Shown here piece after piece: positions 1 through 9,434 of a DNA stretch of 64,000 nucleotides (position 1 is the first letter of the stretch; every line of letters begins with the position of its first letter). A program made the position numbers and the translations under genes. A model generated the notes under the pieces. The model made no database searches, was not told the DNA's origin, and saw nothing but the letters and a program-made list of their open reading frames with translations. Origin of the DNA: Yponomeuta sedellus (lineage: Eukaryota > Arthropoda > Insecta > Lepidoptera > Yponomeutidae); contig OW203734.1 in the NCBI GenBank assembly GCA_934045075.1, forward strand, positions 7,012,516-7,076,515, in the 5' to 3' direction.

Positions 1-1888
1 TAAGCCAAAACATATCACACTATCGAATTCGGTACGTCACTATACTGATCTATAACTAATTAGACAACGCATGGATATAATATTTTATCTTATTGGTGGG
101 GTTGTGCGCTTGATGCGACTCACAATTGCCTAGACATTAGTCAAATTGACAAATAATAAAAAAATGCTTTTTGTGTCCATCGCAAACTCATCCCGACTAC
201 GAGCATTTTTGGTCAAGTTATGCGCCGAGCATTATAACCACTTATAAATTCTAAGATCGGACTTAATGGCGAGACTTGAGGGAGGAGAGGACTGGCACCG
301 GCTGATTATGCTGAAGATGATAAATTCTAATGAATTTGGTATTATTGGTAAGCATCAATTGACTGCATTTATTCATTAAATCAGCCAAAGACTTTGGCTG
401 ATTTAGCCTACTTTGGCCCAAAGTAGGCTTTCAGTTTCCGATACGCTCTAAAGTTTCAATAAGTCTAATGCTATTTCTTACAACTGAAAAGTTTCGTAAG
501 TCGTTATTTCTCACCTATTGCGTTTAATCGTGACGCAATTTGAACATTAACATCACATAAAGGGGCTGAAGTGAGAATACAGGTAGGTATAAGCTGGACA
601 GTGGCAAATTGGGAATGAGCTGTGCTACAGGACAACAGTATAGGGATATATAAAGTTTGCGTGTAACTTAGTCTTCAAGATAGGCTTTGAGGCTTCATCT
701 TCTGGGTGTTGCTTACGAAGTATGCTTTGCACTGAATGGAAGAGCCTTACGAAAACGATCACGCAAATTGTTAGTTTATGTAAGTATTTACAACTCTATT
801 AGATAAGATACCTAAAGACTTTGTTGTATAATAGGTATTGACCTTTAACTGAAGTTTTTAATTGAATTGGTCTTTTTAATTTATTTGCAAGGGCTAGGCT
901 TTGTTTGTCCAGCTTCTGTACGGAAGGTAAGTATCGAAAGTAAATAGGTAACTGTTGTCGATTCGAAAATGTTTTAAAAGGATTCTTGTTGAACTGAACG
1001 ATTGTTTGATGAGTAAATGATAATTTTTGAGAATTGTACAAATTGTAAAACTAAGTAGGTACTTAGAAAATCATAATGGTACACATGTGTAGTTTAAATA
1101 ACTACCAAGGTATCTTCAAGAATATGTTACCAAAAGATTTGAACGAACAGCAGATAATGTCGCTATGTAACTTATGCTCATTTTATTAATTGTAATAATT
1201 ATTGTATGTAATAGCACTGCCATAGAGGTTTTTGTATGACACGAGATTTGTACTGTATTTCCGGGAGTTTTAGCATTTTTCTCGGCTTTTGTATAAACTA
1301 ATAAGTTAGAGTTCTGTACTTATGATGAGGAATCTTTTTTTGTATATACCATACATACTTACTAAGCGGTTTTATATTAATTAAGGTTTTCAACGCATTT
1401 TTGAATGATTTTTTTGTATGAAAAGAATAAAAATCGTCTTTCTTGTAGATCTACCAGTTGTCAGATTTAATATAGAAAAGAAAGAAAAACACATTTATTA
1501 CAGCAACAGTTATGTATGAGACACCACACATAAAAGTAATTCAAACAAAATAAATAAATATCACAGCAGTATGGGTACCGACTGTCTAGGTACGAATTTA
1601 ATTCACCTTTTCCGAACTAAGCTTTTGTTAACCTTCGTTCGTGAGTCTGGACTATTAATAATATGTAGTTCAGCTTATTTTGAAAATGTGTGGTTGCCGC
1701 TCTCTTAAGCCTAAAATTGTCTACCTACATTCCATTTCTTAGTAACTCTTATAGCTTTGATTTTGATGGACTCGCTTGATGGGACGACGTGTACGTAAAT
1801 GTTTATCAAAACGATAAACCCTTTTACTTATCTAATAAAATGATTACACTCAAGCCTAAGACGTTTTTTATTTCGATCACGTAATATA
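1..1888. other. AT-rich stretch without a recognised gene
   Basis: No coding exon, RNA gene or repeat that I recognise. The only sizeable open frame (minus, 799-1041) is 80 codons of low-complexity composition with no family signature. An AATAAA-like signal near 1424 could belong to the 3' end of a gene lying to the left, but nothing else supports that. Confidence 0.4.
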
Positions 1889-2024
1889 ACATAACCTCAC
1901 GCGTGTATCCCAGAAGGGTAGGCAAAGTCCATGGACTGCCACTTGCCACGATCCTGACAGATCACTTTCGCTTCATCAACGTTCATTAGTCGTGGCATGC
2001 ACGCACGCCGGTTCCGGGTTTATT
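1889..2024 (+). repeat. Unclassified interspersed repeat (TAACCTCAC...CCACTTGCCACGATC family)
   Basis: The stretch starting with taacctcacgcgtgtatccc and containing ccacttgccacgatcctg recurs at 22286-22440 and, reverse-complemented, at 58785-58915 and 63189-63280. Fragments occur near 2788-2860, 36950-37012 and 44705-44800. All copies are diverged and I see no open frame. It may be the 3' end of a LINE or a non-autonomous element. Confidence 0.6.
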
Positions 2025-2051
2025 TTAATCATCATCCCTCTTTCCACTTTA

Positions 2052-2121
2052 GAACCAACATAAATAACATATAAGTTCCACATTGTATAATGTGGAACTT
2101 ATATGTTATTTATGTTGGTTC
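2052..2121. repeat. Perfect 33-bp palindrome with 4-nt loop
   Basis: The left arm 2052-2084 (starting gaaccaacataaat) is exactly reverse-complementary to the right arm 2089-2121, with gtat between them. Transcribed, it would form a 33-bp hairpin. No target duplication is obvious, so this may be a tiny foldback element or a template-switch product. Confidence 0.9.
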
Positions 2122-2425
2122 ACCTTTCACCTTTCCTATTGAGAAAATGTAGCTGTGAATACACTTCTCAGAACATAATTTTTTCTCATTCACCTAGAAA
2201 CTGAAAATCATTTTACCTATTCCGCTTAATAATTCTTTATTGATCGAGACCCGGACGGTGGCAGTCAGTGAATAGACCAACAGCCGGATGGCGAGAGACC
2301 GTGAAATACCTTTTTATCCACAACGAAACTTCACATCTCGCCTTTGTTGAGGGAAAGGGGGCAGTATCTGAGGTAGGCTCTATCAATTTTAAGGGCAGAA
2401 CATAAGTTATCACATTACAAAAACT

Positions 2426-2665
2426 TATATTCTGTTAGCTTTTAGAATATACCTCGGCTACTATCGGATAGAATCCGATATATTCGTGTAATAGAAATAT
2501 CGGATCTAATATGAACTAATAATTAGGTACATAACTTTTCAAAATAGTGAAGAAAAGTTTTATACAGAGCATCAGGAAGTAGTACTACACTCGTGTGCTT
2601 TCGGCGAAAACCGAAGCCTATGTACTCTAGAGAGCGAGGTATATTCTAAAAGCTAACAGACTATA
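2426..2665. mobile_element. MITE family M1, copy 1
   Basis: About 240 bp bounded by inverted repeats. A 25-bp core (ctgttagcttttagaatata followed by cctcg) at 2432-2456 matches its reverse complement at 2635-2659 exactly, and the similarity extends outward to TATA. Copies with the same termini and the same internal hairpin (ttcggcgaaaaccgaag) lie at 45458-45682 and 55346-55556. There is no open frame, so it is non-autonomous. The superfamily is unknown. Confidence 0.75.
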
Positions 2666-3096
2666 CGTCTGAATGCAGGAGGGTAAACACTATTAATTGG
2701 TGGTATTTTTTCTTTAATAATTACCCACCGTACCACTAATGGGCGGCGTATGGGCGGTAGTACGGTTGGTCAGAAATGTACGCAGAGACTAGTGTTTGCA
2801 ACTTGCCATGATCCTAAGAGACATCTTTCGCTTCCTCAATTTTAATGAGTCGTTCGAATCTACCTGAATATTATCACGATAGGCTTTTATAAATCGGTGC
2901 CTTTAAAACGACCAGTTGCTGATACACGTCAACGACGTCACGTCCTTTAATTGACGTGTTTCAGCAACTGTATGTTTTAATGATAACATAATTTTATAAC
3001 AAGTTACATTAAAGTAGTCGGCAAACAGTGGATGAAACTACCGCGAGACCGTGCTGGTTGGCGTGGAAATGAAGAGGCCTATACCCAGCATTTGAA

Positions 3097-3522
3097 ACGC
3101 TCGTGGCCTAGGGAAGCGCTCGTGGCCTAGGCGAACCGAGTGATTGGAATCAATCACTTAGTTAAGCTACAACAGGCGCGGTCAGGTACAGGATGGATGA
3201 GCATCCCGTGACTACCGCTAGTGGAATTTTTCGAGCGCTTCCGTGCTTCGCAAGGCACGTTAAGCGGTTGGTGCCGGATGTCATATAATGGCAGTCGTTA
3301 AGCCATGTCAGAGGCCTTATGGGCGGCTTGATAACTTCTGACAGTAAGGCCCGCCACTGTCTTACAATCCTCGACCAACTCGGACTTGGCCCCCGTGGTG
3401 GAGTATGGCCTAACCTTCCTGCGATGCAGGAAGAGACCCGTGCCCCAGCAGTGGGGACATACAAGGGTTGATAGCGATAACGATACCCAGCAGTGGGGTT
3501 CACCGGGCTGATGATGATGATG
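3097..3522 (+). repeat. 5S-rRNA-like SINE, subfamily A, full length
   Basis: The head (gctcgtggcctag...) leads into ggcgcggtcaggtacaggat and the element ends near gggacatacaagggttgata with a GAT-rich tail. The head aligns with the internal control region of animal 5S rRNA (CAACA..GGGCGCGG..AGTAC..GGATGGG.GACCG). The first bases of the head are duplicated (3097-3116). Minus-strand open frames across this repeat recur at every copy and are not genes. Confidence 0.7.
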
Positions 3523-3620
3523 ACATTAAAGTGATCATATTCTCTTCTCTGAGAGAGTGTCCCTCTCGATTGTGTCCCACTGCCGGGAAAAGGTATCTGG
3601 AATGAATTAATAATTTATGT

Positions 3621-3738
3621 TATGTCTTACAATCCTCCACCCACCCTGACTTGGCCCCCGTGGCGCAGCATGGCCTATGATTCCTGAGATGCAGGAAGAG
3701 AGCCGTGCCTCAGCATTGGGGACATACAAAGGGTTGAA
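3621..3738 (+). repeat. 5S-rRNA-like SINE, subfamily A, 3' fragment
   Basis: This matches only the 3' half of the family (gtcttacaatcctccacc to gggacatacaaagggttg). It lies shortly downstream of a full-length copy and about 100 bp left of the errantivirus. Confidence 0.7.
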
Positions 3739-3844
3739 ACCATGTAGATTATTTACTGATTTAAAAAAATGGAACCTGTACCTACTAACGCAATCCTGAG
3801 AACGATTCCATCTAAAAATAAACTTGTTACAAAAATGTTGCGTG

Positions 3845-4073
3845 AATTAAAGAGTCGAGACGGAATAAAGTTAAAAAAATACTTTATTAACTTGAACGGA
3901 CAGAGTTTCTCCTAGATCTAACAATATAGTAATCAATCCAATAGTCTAAGTAACAACTATTTATATCTAAATAACATCTTACTCAGCAATGACGCTTGTC
4001 CCCAATTTGGTCTGCGCGTGTCTTGCTAGAAGAGCTGACAAAGGTGATATCCGAAGGGTCGTCACACTTAACT
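3845..4073 (-). repeat. Errantivirus 3' LTR
   Basis: 229 bp, identical by eye to the 5' LTR at 10919-11147. The last 30 or so codons of env run into it (the stop is at 3983), an arrangement common in this group. Confidence 0.95.
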
Positions 4074-5734
4074 CCTCCCTCCCTAAGAGAAAAATTATCC
4101 GAAGGTGATAAAGTAGGCTTCGGAGAATTTTGTTTTAGGCATAAGTTATACAATTTTAGTTTCCAAATGGTCACAAGTACACATAATACTACAATGCAAT
4201 AAAGGCTTAAAGTCCATATGCTAACTTGGTGTGTCACTGTGAACTGATCAGAGTTATTTTCACTCTCACTGTGTTTGGCACTATTCAACACTTCCTTGAT
4301 GTCGTTGAAGTCGATGTCTCGCAGATCTATTTGCTTGTTTCCTTTCGTGATGCTGTGTCCAATCTCTGGGATCTGTACAAGAGGTAACTGAAGGCTAATT
4401 GCTGATGCGTTTGTTGTAGTACCTATAAATAGCTCTCCAACTTGTATCTTGCAGTGTTGACTTGGCGTTAATATGTAGGTACCCTGTACGTTGTGTTTGT
4501 GAACTTCCGCGTCACAGTGTTCGGTGATGATCAGGTTATCTTCGCTATACAGCATCCAGTGGTCGTTAACTAGTCTTTGTATCCTTAGCTTTTCGATCTT
4601 GATGTAGCTTTGATGACATCTGCTGTAGTTGTTCTTCACCAACATGATTTGCTCTATGCAAGTCTCTGCGTAGTATTGTGCCAGGTTTTCCTCAGAACAC
4701 AGGAACTTGCTGTTTTCAATCTCCTCGCAGTGGTGTTGCACAGGTCTGAATTTCAATCTATTCACCATAAGGTAAGGATATTTTGGGACTATCGTGAAGG
4801 TTTTATGGTTTACAGGATTATGAATGGGTAAAGGGATGATTTTGTAATAAATATACGTGTCAGCATCTATAAGGGGTACTTCCATAACAAAAACTAAACT
4901 ATTCCTATCCATATAAGATTTTAAAATTATATTACGTTCTATTTTTATTAAATTATGCACGTTTACTTTGTATATTAAGTGAGTGTTTTCTTCTATTTCG
5001 CTTAAGATACTTAGCAGTTCAGTAGAGTTAATTATTGACTGATGGAGTATATGTAGTTTACTGAATGCTATAGATGTTTCTATTTCCTGTATTATATTAA
5101 ACATGGTTTGAAAGTTATTTAGAATTTGGTAAAGGCTGTTTACTATGGACCAGACATGATTAAATTTAGTTTCATTTTGTAAGAGTGTTTCCAACTGTGA
5201 CGTTCGCAACCCTACGTGTTTGACGTTAAAATTTATGTCGTCCGATATATTTACCAGCTTATCAAACGCTTTTTGCATAAGTGATACTTTACGCTGTACT
5301 GAGTGTTGTTCCCTATTTAAACTACTTATTTCCCTGCTATATTTAAGTGCATCACTATTATCTAAATTACCAGAAATACATTTAATTAATGCTCCTAATG
5401 GGTTTATGATCCCTCTCCTAACTCTATGAAAAGGTAGTATTTGATGTATCCTATCTTTATTTAATCCTATTAAAGATTCTATCTGAACCTGCAGTCCTGC
5501 ACATTCCCGACGTGCCTCACTATCTCTTCTGATTAGAACCTTTAACTTACCATATTCTATTATATTATTATCTATTTGTATTACTAACGATTCTAAGTCT
5601 AAAGTCTTAAAAATAGTCCAGAAGTTATTCTTCTTCACTGCTGCTCCCATCCGTAGTGGGGCTATTCCTGGGTTCTTGTTGAGGTTTAGAAGGTCCAGGC
5701 TGGTCACCTGGATAACTAGTGCCAGGAGTGTCAC
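3983..5734 (-). CDS. env: Errantivirus Env (fusion-type glycoprotein)
   Basis: 583 codons counted from a GTG at 5734. The only nearby upstream ATG (5738) is in the pol frame, so env is probably made from a spliced RNA; a possible acceptor (CCACAG) ends at 5742. Features fit the insect gypsy Env / baculovirus F family. There is a hydrophobic N-terminus (residues 1-18), a basic furin-type site RVRR at 104-107 followed by a Gly/Ile-rich probable fusion peptide, a long heptad-rich ectodomain with Cys residues and several N-glycosylation sequons, one membrane span at about 505-526, and a roughly 55-residue tail. It would mediate entry into host cells. No disabling mutation is visible. The stop lies inside the 3' LTR. 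Confidence 0.9.
   Translation of the reverse strand: MTLLALVIQVTSLDLLNLNKNPGIAPLRMGAAVKKNNFWTIFKTLDLESLVIQIDNNIIEYGKLKVLIRRDSEARRECAGLQVQIESLIGLNKDRIHQILPFHRVRRGIINPLGALIKCISGNLDNSDALKYSREISSLNREQHSVQRKVSLMQKAFDKLVNISDDINFNVKHVGLRTSQLETLLQNETKFNHVWSIVNSLYQILNNFQTMFNIIQEIETSIAFSKLHILHQSIINSTELLSILSEIEENTHLIYKVNVHNLIKIERNIILKSYMDRNSLVFVMEVPLIDADTYIYYKIIPLPIHNPVNHKTFTIVPKYPYLMVNRLKFRPVQHHCEEIENSKFLCSEENLAQYYAETCIEQIMLVKNNYSRCHQSYIKIEKLRIQRLVNDHWMLYSEDNLIITEHCDAEVHKHNVQGTYILTPSQHCKIQVGELFIGTTTNASAISLQLPLVQIPEIGHSITKGNKQIDLRDIDFNDIKEVLNSAKHSESENNSDQFTVTHQVSIWTLSLYCIVVLCVLVTIWKLKLYNLCLKQNSPKPTLSPSDNFSLREGGVKCDDPSDITFVSSSSKTRADQIGDKRHC
4074..4084 (-). promoter_or_regulatory. Errantivirus polypurine tract
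   Basis: On the minus strand AGGGAGGGAGG abuts the first base of the 3' LTR. This is the expected site and composition of the plus-strand DNA primer. Confidence 0.85.
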
Positions 5735-8700
5735 GCATGATCTGTGGAGGACGTTTTACGTTTTTTATGGCCACCCTGGTTTTTCTTTTATTTAACTGGA
5801 CTTGTATTATGTTTTTGTCTACGTTGCCTATCGCGATAGCTTTTTCATAGCGTGGCAGTTCCTTGGCTTTCCTAGTCCTAGTGTTTTTCATAAAAACCAC
5901 ATCTCCTACTTTGAAATCTTTTGTGACTTCCTCTCCGCCTCTCTTATCCCTAACTTTTGCTTTGTCTCCATGAAGTTTCTCGGCTACGTATTCGTACAGG
6001 ACTTTAAGACGTTTTCTGTGGTCCTGCAGGAGCTTTTGTGATAAGCTCCGTTCTCCATCTATATCAAAAACATTCCCGGCGTCCGTATGGCCAAACACTA
6101 TCTCAAAGGGCGTGTAGTTTGTCGCTGAGTGTATTGTATTATTATAGGCCATAATAGCGTAAGTCATAACGGTTGCCGCGTCAAATTCAGTTTTATTATA
6201 TTTGGCTAACCTATAGATTTCGATTATTGTTGAATGAAACCTTTCAACAATTGCCATTGATGTGGGATTGTTAGGTGTCCCTATGTGGATGTCAATTTTG
6301 TAAAAATTCAGGAGTTCTTTAATAAGGTCATTTTTGAATTCCGTTCCTGAATCTGCGTTAATTTTTGTCGGCAAACCGTACATACTGAAATACTTTATTA
6401 GGGCTCTTACTACTTCTGGAGTACTTCTATTCGGAATATTGATTGCTTGGCCTAGTTTACTAAAGGCATCTACGATGGTTAAGTAATATTTTCCTTCAAT
6501 AAACAAAAGGTCCATAAAGGCCTCTTGGAAGGGGGTGTTCTGATCCTGAGTCAATTGAATGGGTGGTTTTATAGGTTTTCTTTCGTACTTCATCTTTTTG
6601 CATTCTTCACACCCATTTATAACCGCGCTTACTGTTTCTTTCATACTGGCCCACCAGTAGTCCCTTTTTAGTTTGGTTAGGGTTTTCTTGATGCCCCTGT
6701 GACATGTCTTACCCTCATGATACTTTTTTATTACATACATCTGATCTTCCTCACTGTCTGTCAGATTTACTATTCGTTCTGTGCATTCTATCAGATTCAT
6801 GGTTCCCTTTTTATACAATTTTGTAACTACTTCTGAAAAAGTTTTACGAAATTGTGTATCCTCAAAATAAATGTGGTACTTATACTTAGTATCTAAATAC
6901 TCTTTCATGAAGTTTTTCACAAAGTGAGCCTTGTTTACCGGCATGTGAACTTCAAGGATGTTTTGTTTTTTAGTGGAGATGTCCTTGACAGTGAATTTAT
7001 TTAAGAACCACGTGTAAACGAGTATTTGCCTAGGTTTTGTATCTATGGCTTCCCTCAAGATCGGGATTCCTTTGTGTTCTCTATTTGATATTGAATGGGC
7101 TGTTGCTCCATCATCTGAATCTGATATCTCCATTATCTCTTCCTGCTCTGAGTCAGATAAGACTATTGTTTCGATATCTAGTTCGTCCTTATTTCCCTTC
7201 AAATCCCTTTCTAACTCTTCTACGATGTCTTGTACCTTGTCATTACTATCGTCTAAATTAACTATCATAGATTCAATGTCATCATTAGTAACATTAATCC
7301 TGATCCTTGAAAGTGCGTCCGCGTTAGTATTCTGACTACCCTTTTTATATCGAATTTCGAAATCATAATCCTGTAATCTAAGCCTCCAACGCGTCAACTT
7401 ACTGTTTGGCTCCTTGAGCGAGTATAGCCAGGCTAGTGGCCTGTGGTCTGTATAGATAGTGAATTTATTCCCGTACAAATATGGACGAAAATGTTTCACT
7501 GCCCAGATTATGGCCAAAAGCTCTTTTTCTATAGTGCTGTACCTTGCTTCCGTGTCGCTTAATGTCCTGCTTGCGTATGCCACTGGTTTATCTGATCCTA
7601 GCGTGCCCTGCGAAAGCACTGCACCTATTGCAAAATTTGATGCATCGGTGGTCAAAATAAAAGCTTTGCTAAAATCTGGGAACTGTAGTAACGGTGCATT
7701 TGTTAAAAGCTTCTTACATGCTTCAAAACACTCTTTATATTCATCATCTATTATAATCTTTCGTCCTTTCTTTAAGCATACCGTGAGGGGTCTTGTAATT
7801 TTAGCGAAATCCTTGATAAATTTCCTGTAGTAACCAACTAACCCCAAAAAGCTCTTAATTTGTGTTACTGTTTCTGGAATTGGGAACTTTAGAATAGCTT
7901 CAATTTTGTCATCATTCGGTTTCAACCCTTCACTAGTTATTGTATGGCCAAGATAAAGCACTTCCTTTCTCAGGAAATGTGACTTATCCAGCTGTATTTT
8001 TAAATTTGTATCTCTGAATCTTTTAAATACCGCCCTGAGCTTTGTTACATGTTCCTGTAAGCTTTTTGAAAATATTATGACATCGTCTAAATAAATGAGG
8101 CAATGTAAGCCCTGAAGGCCTCTTAATACATTGTCCATTGCTCGTTGAAATGTTGCAGGTGCTGTTTTTAGCCCAAAAGGCATCCTGTTAAACTCATAAT
8201 GCCCAAATGGTGTGCTAAATGCAGTTTTAGACCTATCATCCTCTGAAACTTCTATCTGGTGGTACCCACTGGCCAAGTCAAGAGTAGTAAAATAGACGCT
8301 TTTTCCTAACATGTCAAATAGATCGTTGATATTAGGTAAGGGGTATTTGTCATCCATAGTTATTTCATTCAGGCGCCTATAATCAACAACCATTCTCCAC
8401 TTTTGCTGGCCAGAGGCATCCATTTTTTTTGGTACTAAGTGTACTGGGGCACTCCATGGAGAATGTGATTCCGTAATCACATCGTTCTTTAACATTTTAT
8501 CAACCTGTTTTTTTATTTCTGCTGTTTGAGCTGGAGGTAACCTATGAGCTTTGAGATTTATAGGGTCCTCATTTTTCGTTCTAATGTTATGTTTTACCTG
8601 ATTTGTGAAGCTCAATGGGATATCCTCACAGTAAAAGATGTCCCTATATTCCTTGCAAACACCTTCTATCATTCTCCTTTCTTCCTCGTTCATGTGATCA

Positions 8701-9434
8701 AATTTCAGCTTAGACAAGTTATTCATAAGCAACGCATCAGTGTCTCCCTTATCGTCGCTGTAATTTACACTAATGGGTTCTGATTGATTATACGGTTCTA
8801 CCCGGAATGGGGATGTAATCATTAATGTGCCCATATTTTCAGTACAATTCTGAATCACTGTGGTTGCATATCCATTCACACAACGTACTAATGCAGCGGG
8901 CATTCGAATCCCTTCACCAAACTGCTTATAATCTAATATTGCTTCTCCGTCTAATAAGTTTACCGGAAGTTTTACCCGTAACTCACTGCGGGGAGGCAAA
9001 TGGTAAGTCTCTCGCATGGGAGGCTTATATATTATAGGAATTTGGGCATCCTTAGTTATCAAAGCCATGTATCTTGCGTCGATTCTAGCCCCTAAAAGCT
9101 GGATAAGATCGAATCCTAAAAGACCGTCGTATCTTTCATCTACACTGTATACATAGAACTTGTATTGTAAGCGTGTTTTGAAAATGTCCGGTAAAGGAAT
9201 AATTGCGACCTCATTGTGTTTACTCGACGCGTGAGTACTAATAACCTCGAACGGCTCGATCAGTTTGCAATGTTTATAAAACTGCTCCGCTATGCGTGGA
9301 CTAATAAAAGACCTTGTGCTGCCCGTGTCTATCATAAAAACAGCGTTTAATTCGGGAATTGAAATATGGGGCAGATTTAACCGTTTATTAAGATTTAACG
9401 TCACTCTTTCCATGCTGGGGAGGCGGTTAGGCAA
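5625..9434 (-). CDS. pol: Errantivirus Pol polyprotein (protease, RT, RNase H, integrase)
   Basis: 1269 codons counted from position 9434, a TTG; translation is expected by -1 frameshift from gag. Domain order is standard for Ty3/Gypsy. The aspartic protease has DTG at residues 36-38. Reverse transcriptase spans about 290-500, with YLDD at 448-451. RNase H starts near 590, with TTDAS around 597 and TDHR around 663. Integrase has an HHCC zinc site at His906, His912, Cys942 and Cys945, and a DDE core at Asp975, Asp1028 and Glu1064 (D-53-D-35-E). An acidic segment (about 720-780) separates RNase H from integrase and the C-terminus is Ser/Glu-rich. All catalytic residues are present and the frame is uninterrupted. 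The 3' end overlaps env by 110 nt. Confidence 0.95.
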   Translation of the reverse strand: MPNRLPSMERVTLNLNKRLNLPHISIPELNAVFMIDTGSTRSFISPRIAEQFYKHCKLIEPFEVISTHASSKHNEVAIIPLPDIFKTRLQYKFYVYSVDERYDGLLGFDLIQLLGARIDARYMALITKDAQIPIIYKPPMRETYHLPPRSELRVKLPVNLLDGEAILDYKQFGEGIRMPAALVRCVNGYATTVIQNCTENMGTLMITSPFRVEPYNQSEPISVNYSDDKGDTDALLMNNLSKLKFDHMNEEERRMIEGVCKEYRDIFYCEDIPLSFTNQVKHNIRTKNEDPINLKAHRLPPAQTAEIKKQVDKMLKNDVITESHSPWSAPVHLVPKKMDASGQQKWRMVVDYRRLNEITMDDKYPLPNINDLFDMLGKSVYFTTLDLASGYHQIEVSEDDRSKTAFSTPFGHYEFNRMPFGLKTAPATFQRAMDNVLRGLQGLHCLIYLDDVIIFSKSLQEHVTKLRAVFKRFRDTNLKIQLDKSHFLRKEVLYLGHTITSEGLKPNDDKIEAILKFPIPETVTQIKSFLGLVGYYRKFIKDFAKITRPLTVCLKKGRKIIIDDEYKECFEACKKLLTNAPLLQFPDFSKAFILTTDASNFAIGAVLSQGTLGSDKPVAYASRTLSDTEARYSTIEKELLAIIWAVKHFRPYLYGNKFTIYTDHRPLAWLYSLKEPNSKLTRWRLRLQDYDFEIRYKKGSQNTNADALSRIRINVTNDDIESMIVNLDDSNDKVQDIVEELERDLKGNKDELDIETIVLSDSEQEEIMEISDSDDGATAHSISNREHKGIPILREAIDTKPRQILVYTWFLNKFTVKDISTKKQNILEVHMPVNKAHFVKNFMKEYLDTKYKYHIYFEDTQFRKTFSEVVTKLYKKGTMNLIECTERIVNLTDSEEDQMYVIKKYHEGKTCHRGIKKTLTKLKRDYWWASMKETVSAVINGCEECKKMKYERKPIKPPIQLTQDQNTPFQEAFMDLLFIEGKYYLTIVDAFSKLGQAINIPNRSTPEVVRALIKYFSMYGLPTKINADSGTEFKNDLIKELLNFYKIDIHIGTPNNPTSMAIVERFHSTIIEIYRLAKYNKTEFDAATVMTYAIMAYNNTIHSATNYTPFEIVFGHTDAGNVFDIDGERSLSQKLLQDHRKRLKVLYEYVAEKLHGDKAKVRDKRGGEEVTKDFKVGDVVFMKNTRTRKAKELPRYEKAIAIGNVDKNIIQVQLNKRKTRVAIKNVKRPPQIMRDTPGTSYPGDQPGPSKPQQEPRNSPTTDGSSSEEE

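Noticed and set aside
3162..3503. 113-codon minus-strand open frame, with similar frames at 16662-17057, 33987-34301, 48061-48285 and others
   Set aside because: The same peptide fragments recur wherever the 5S-like SINE lies; they are reading frames of the repeat, not genes.
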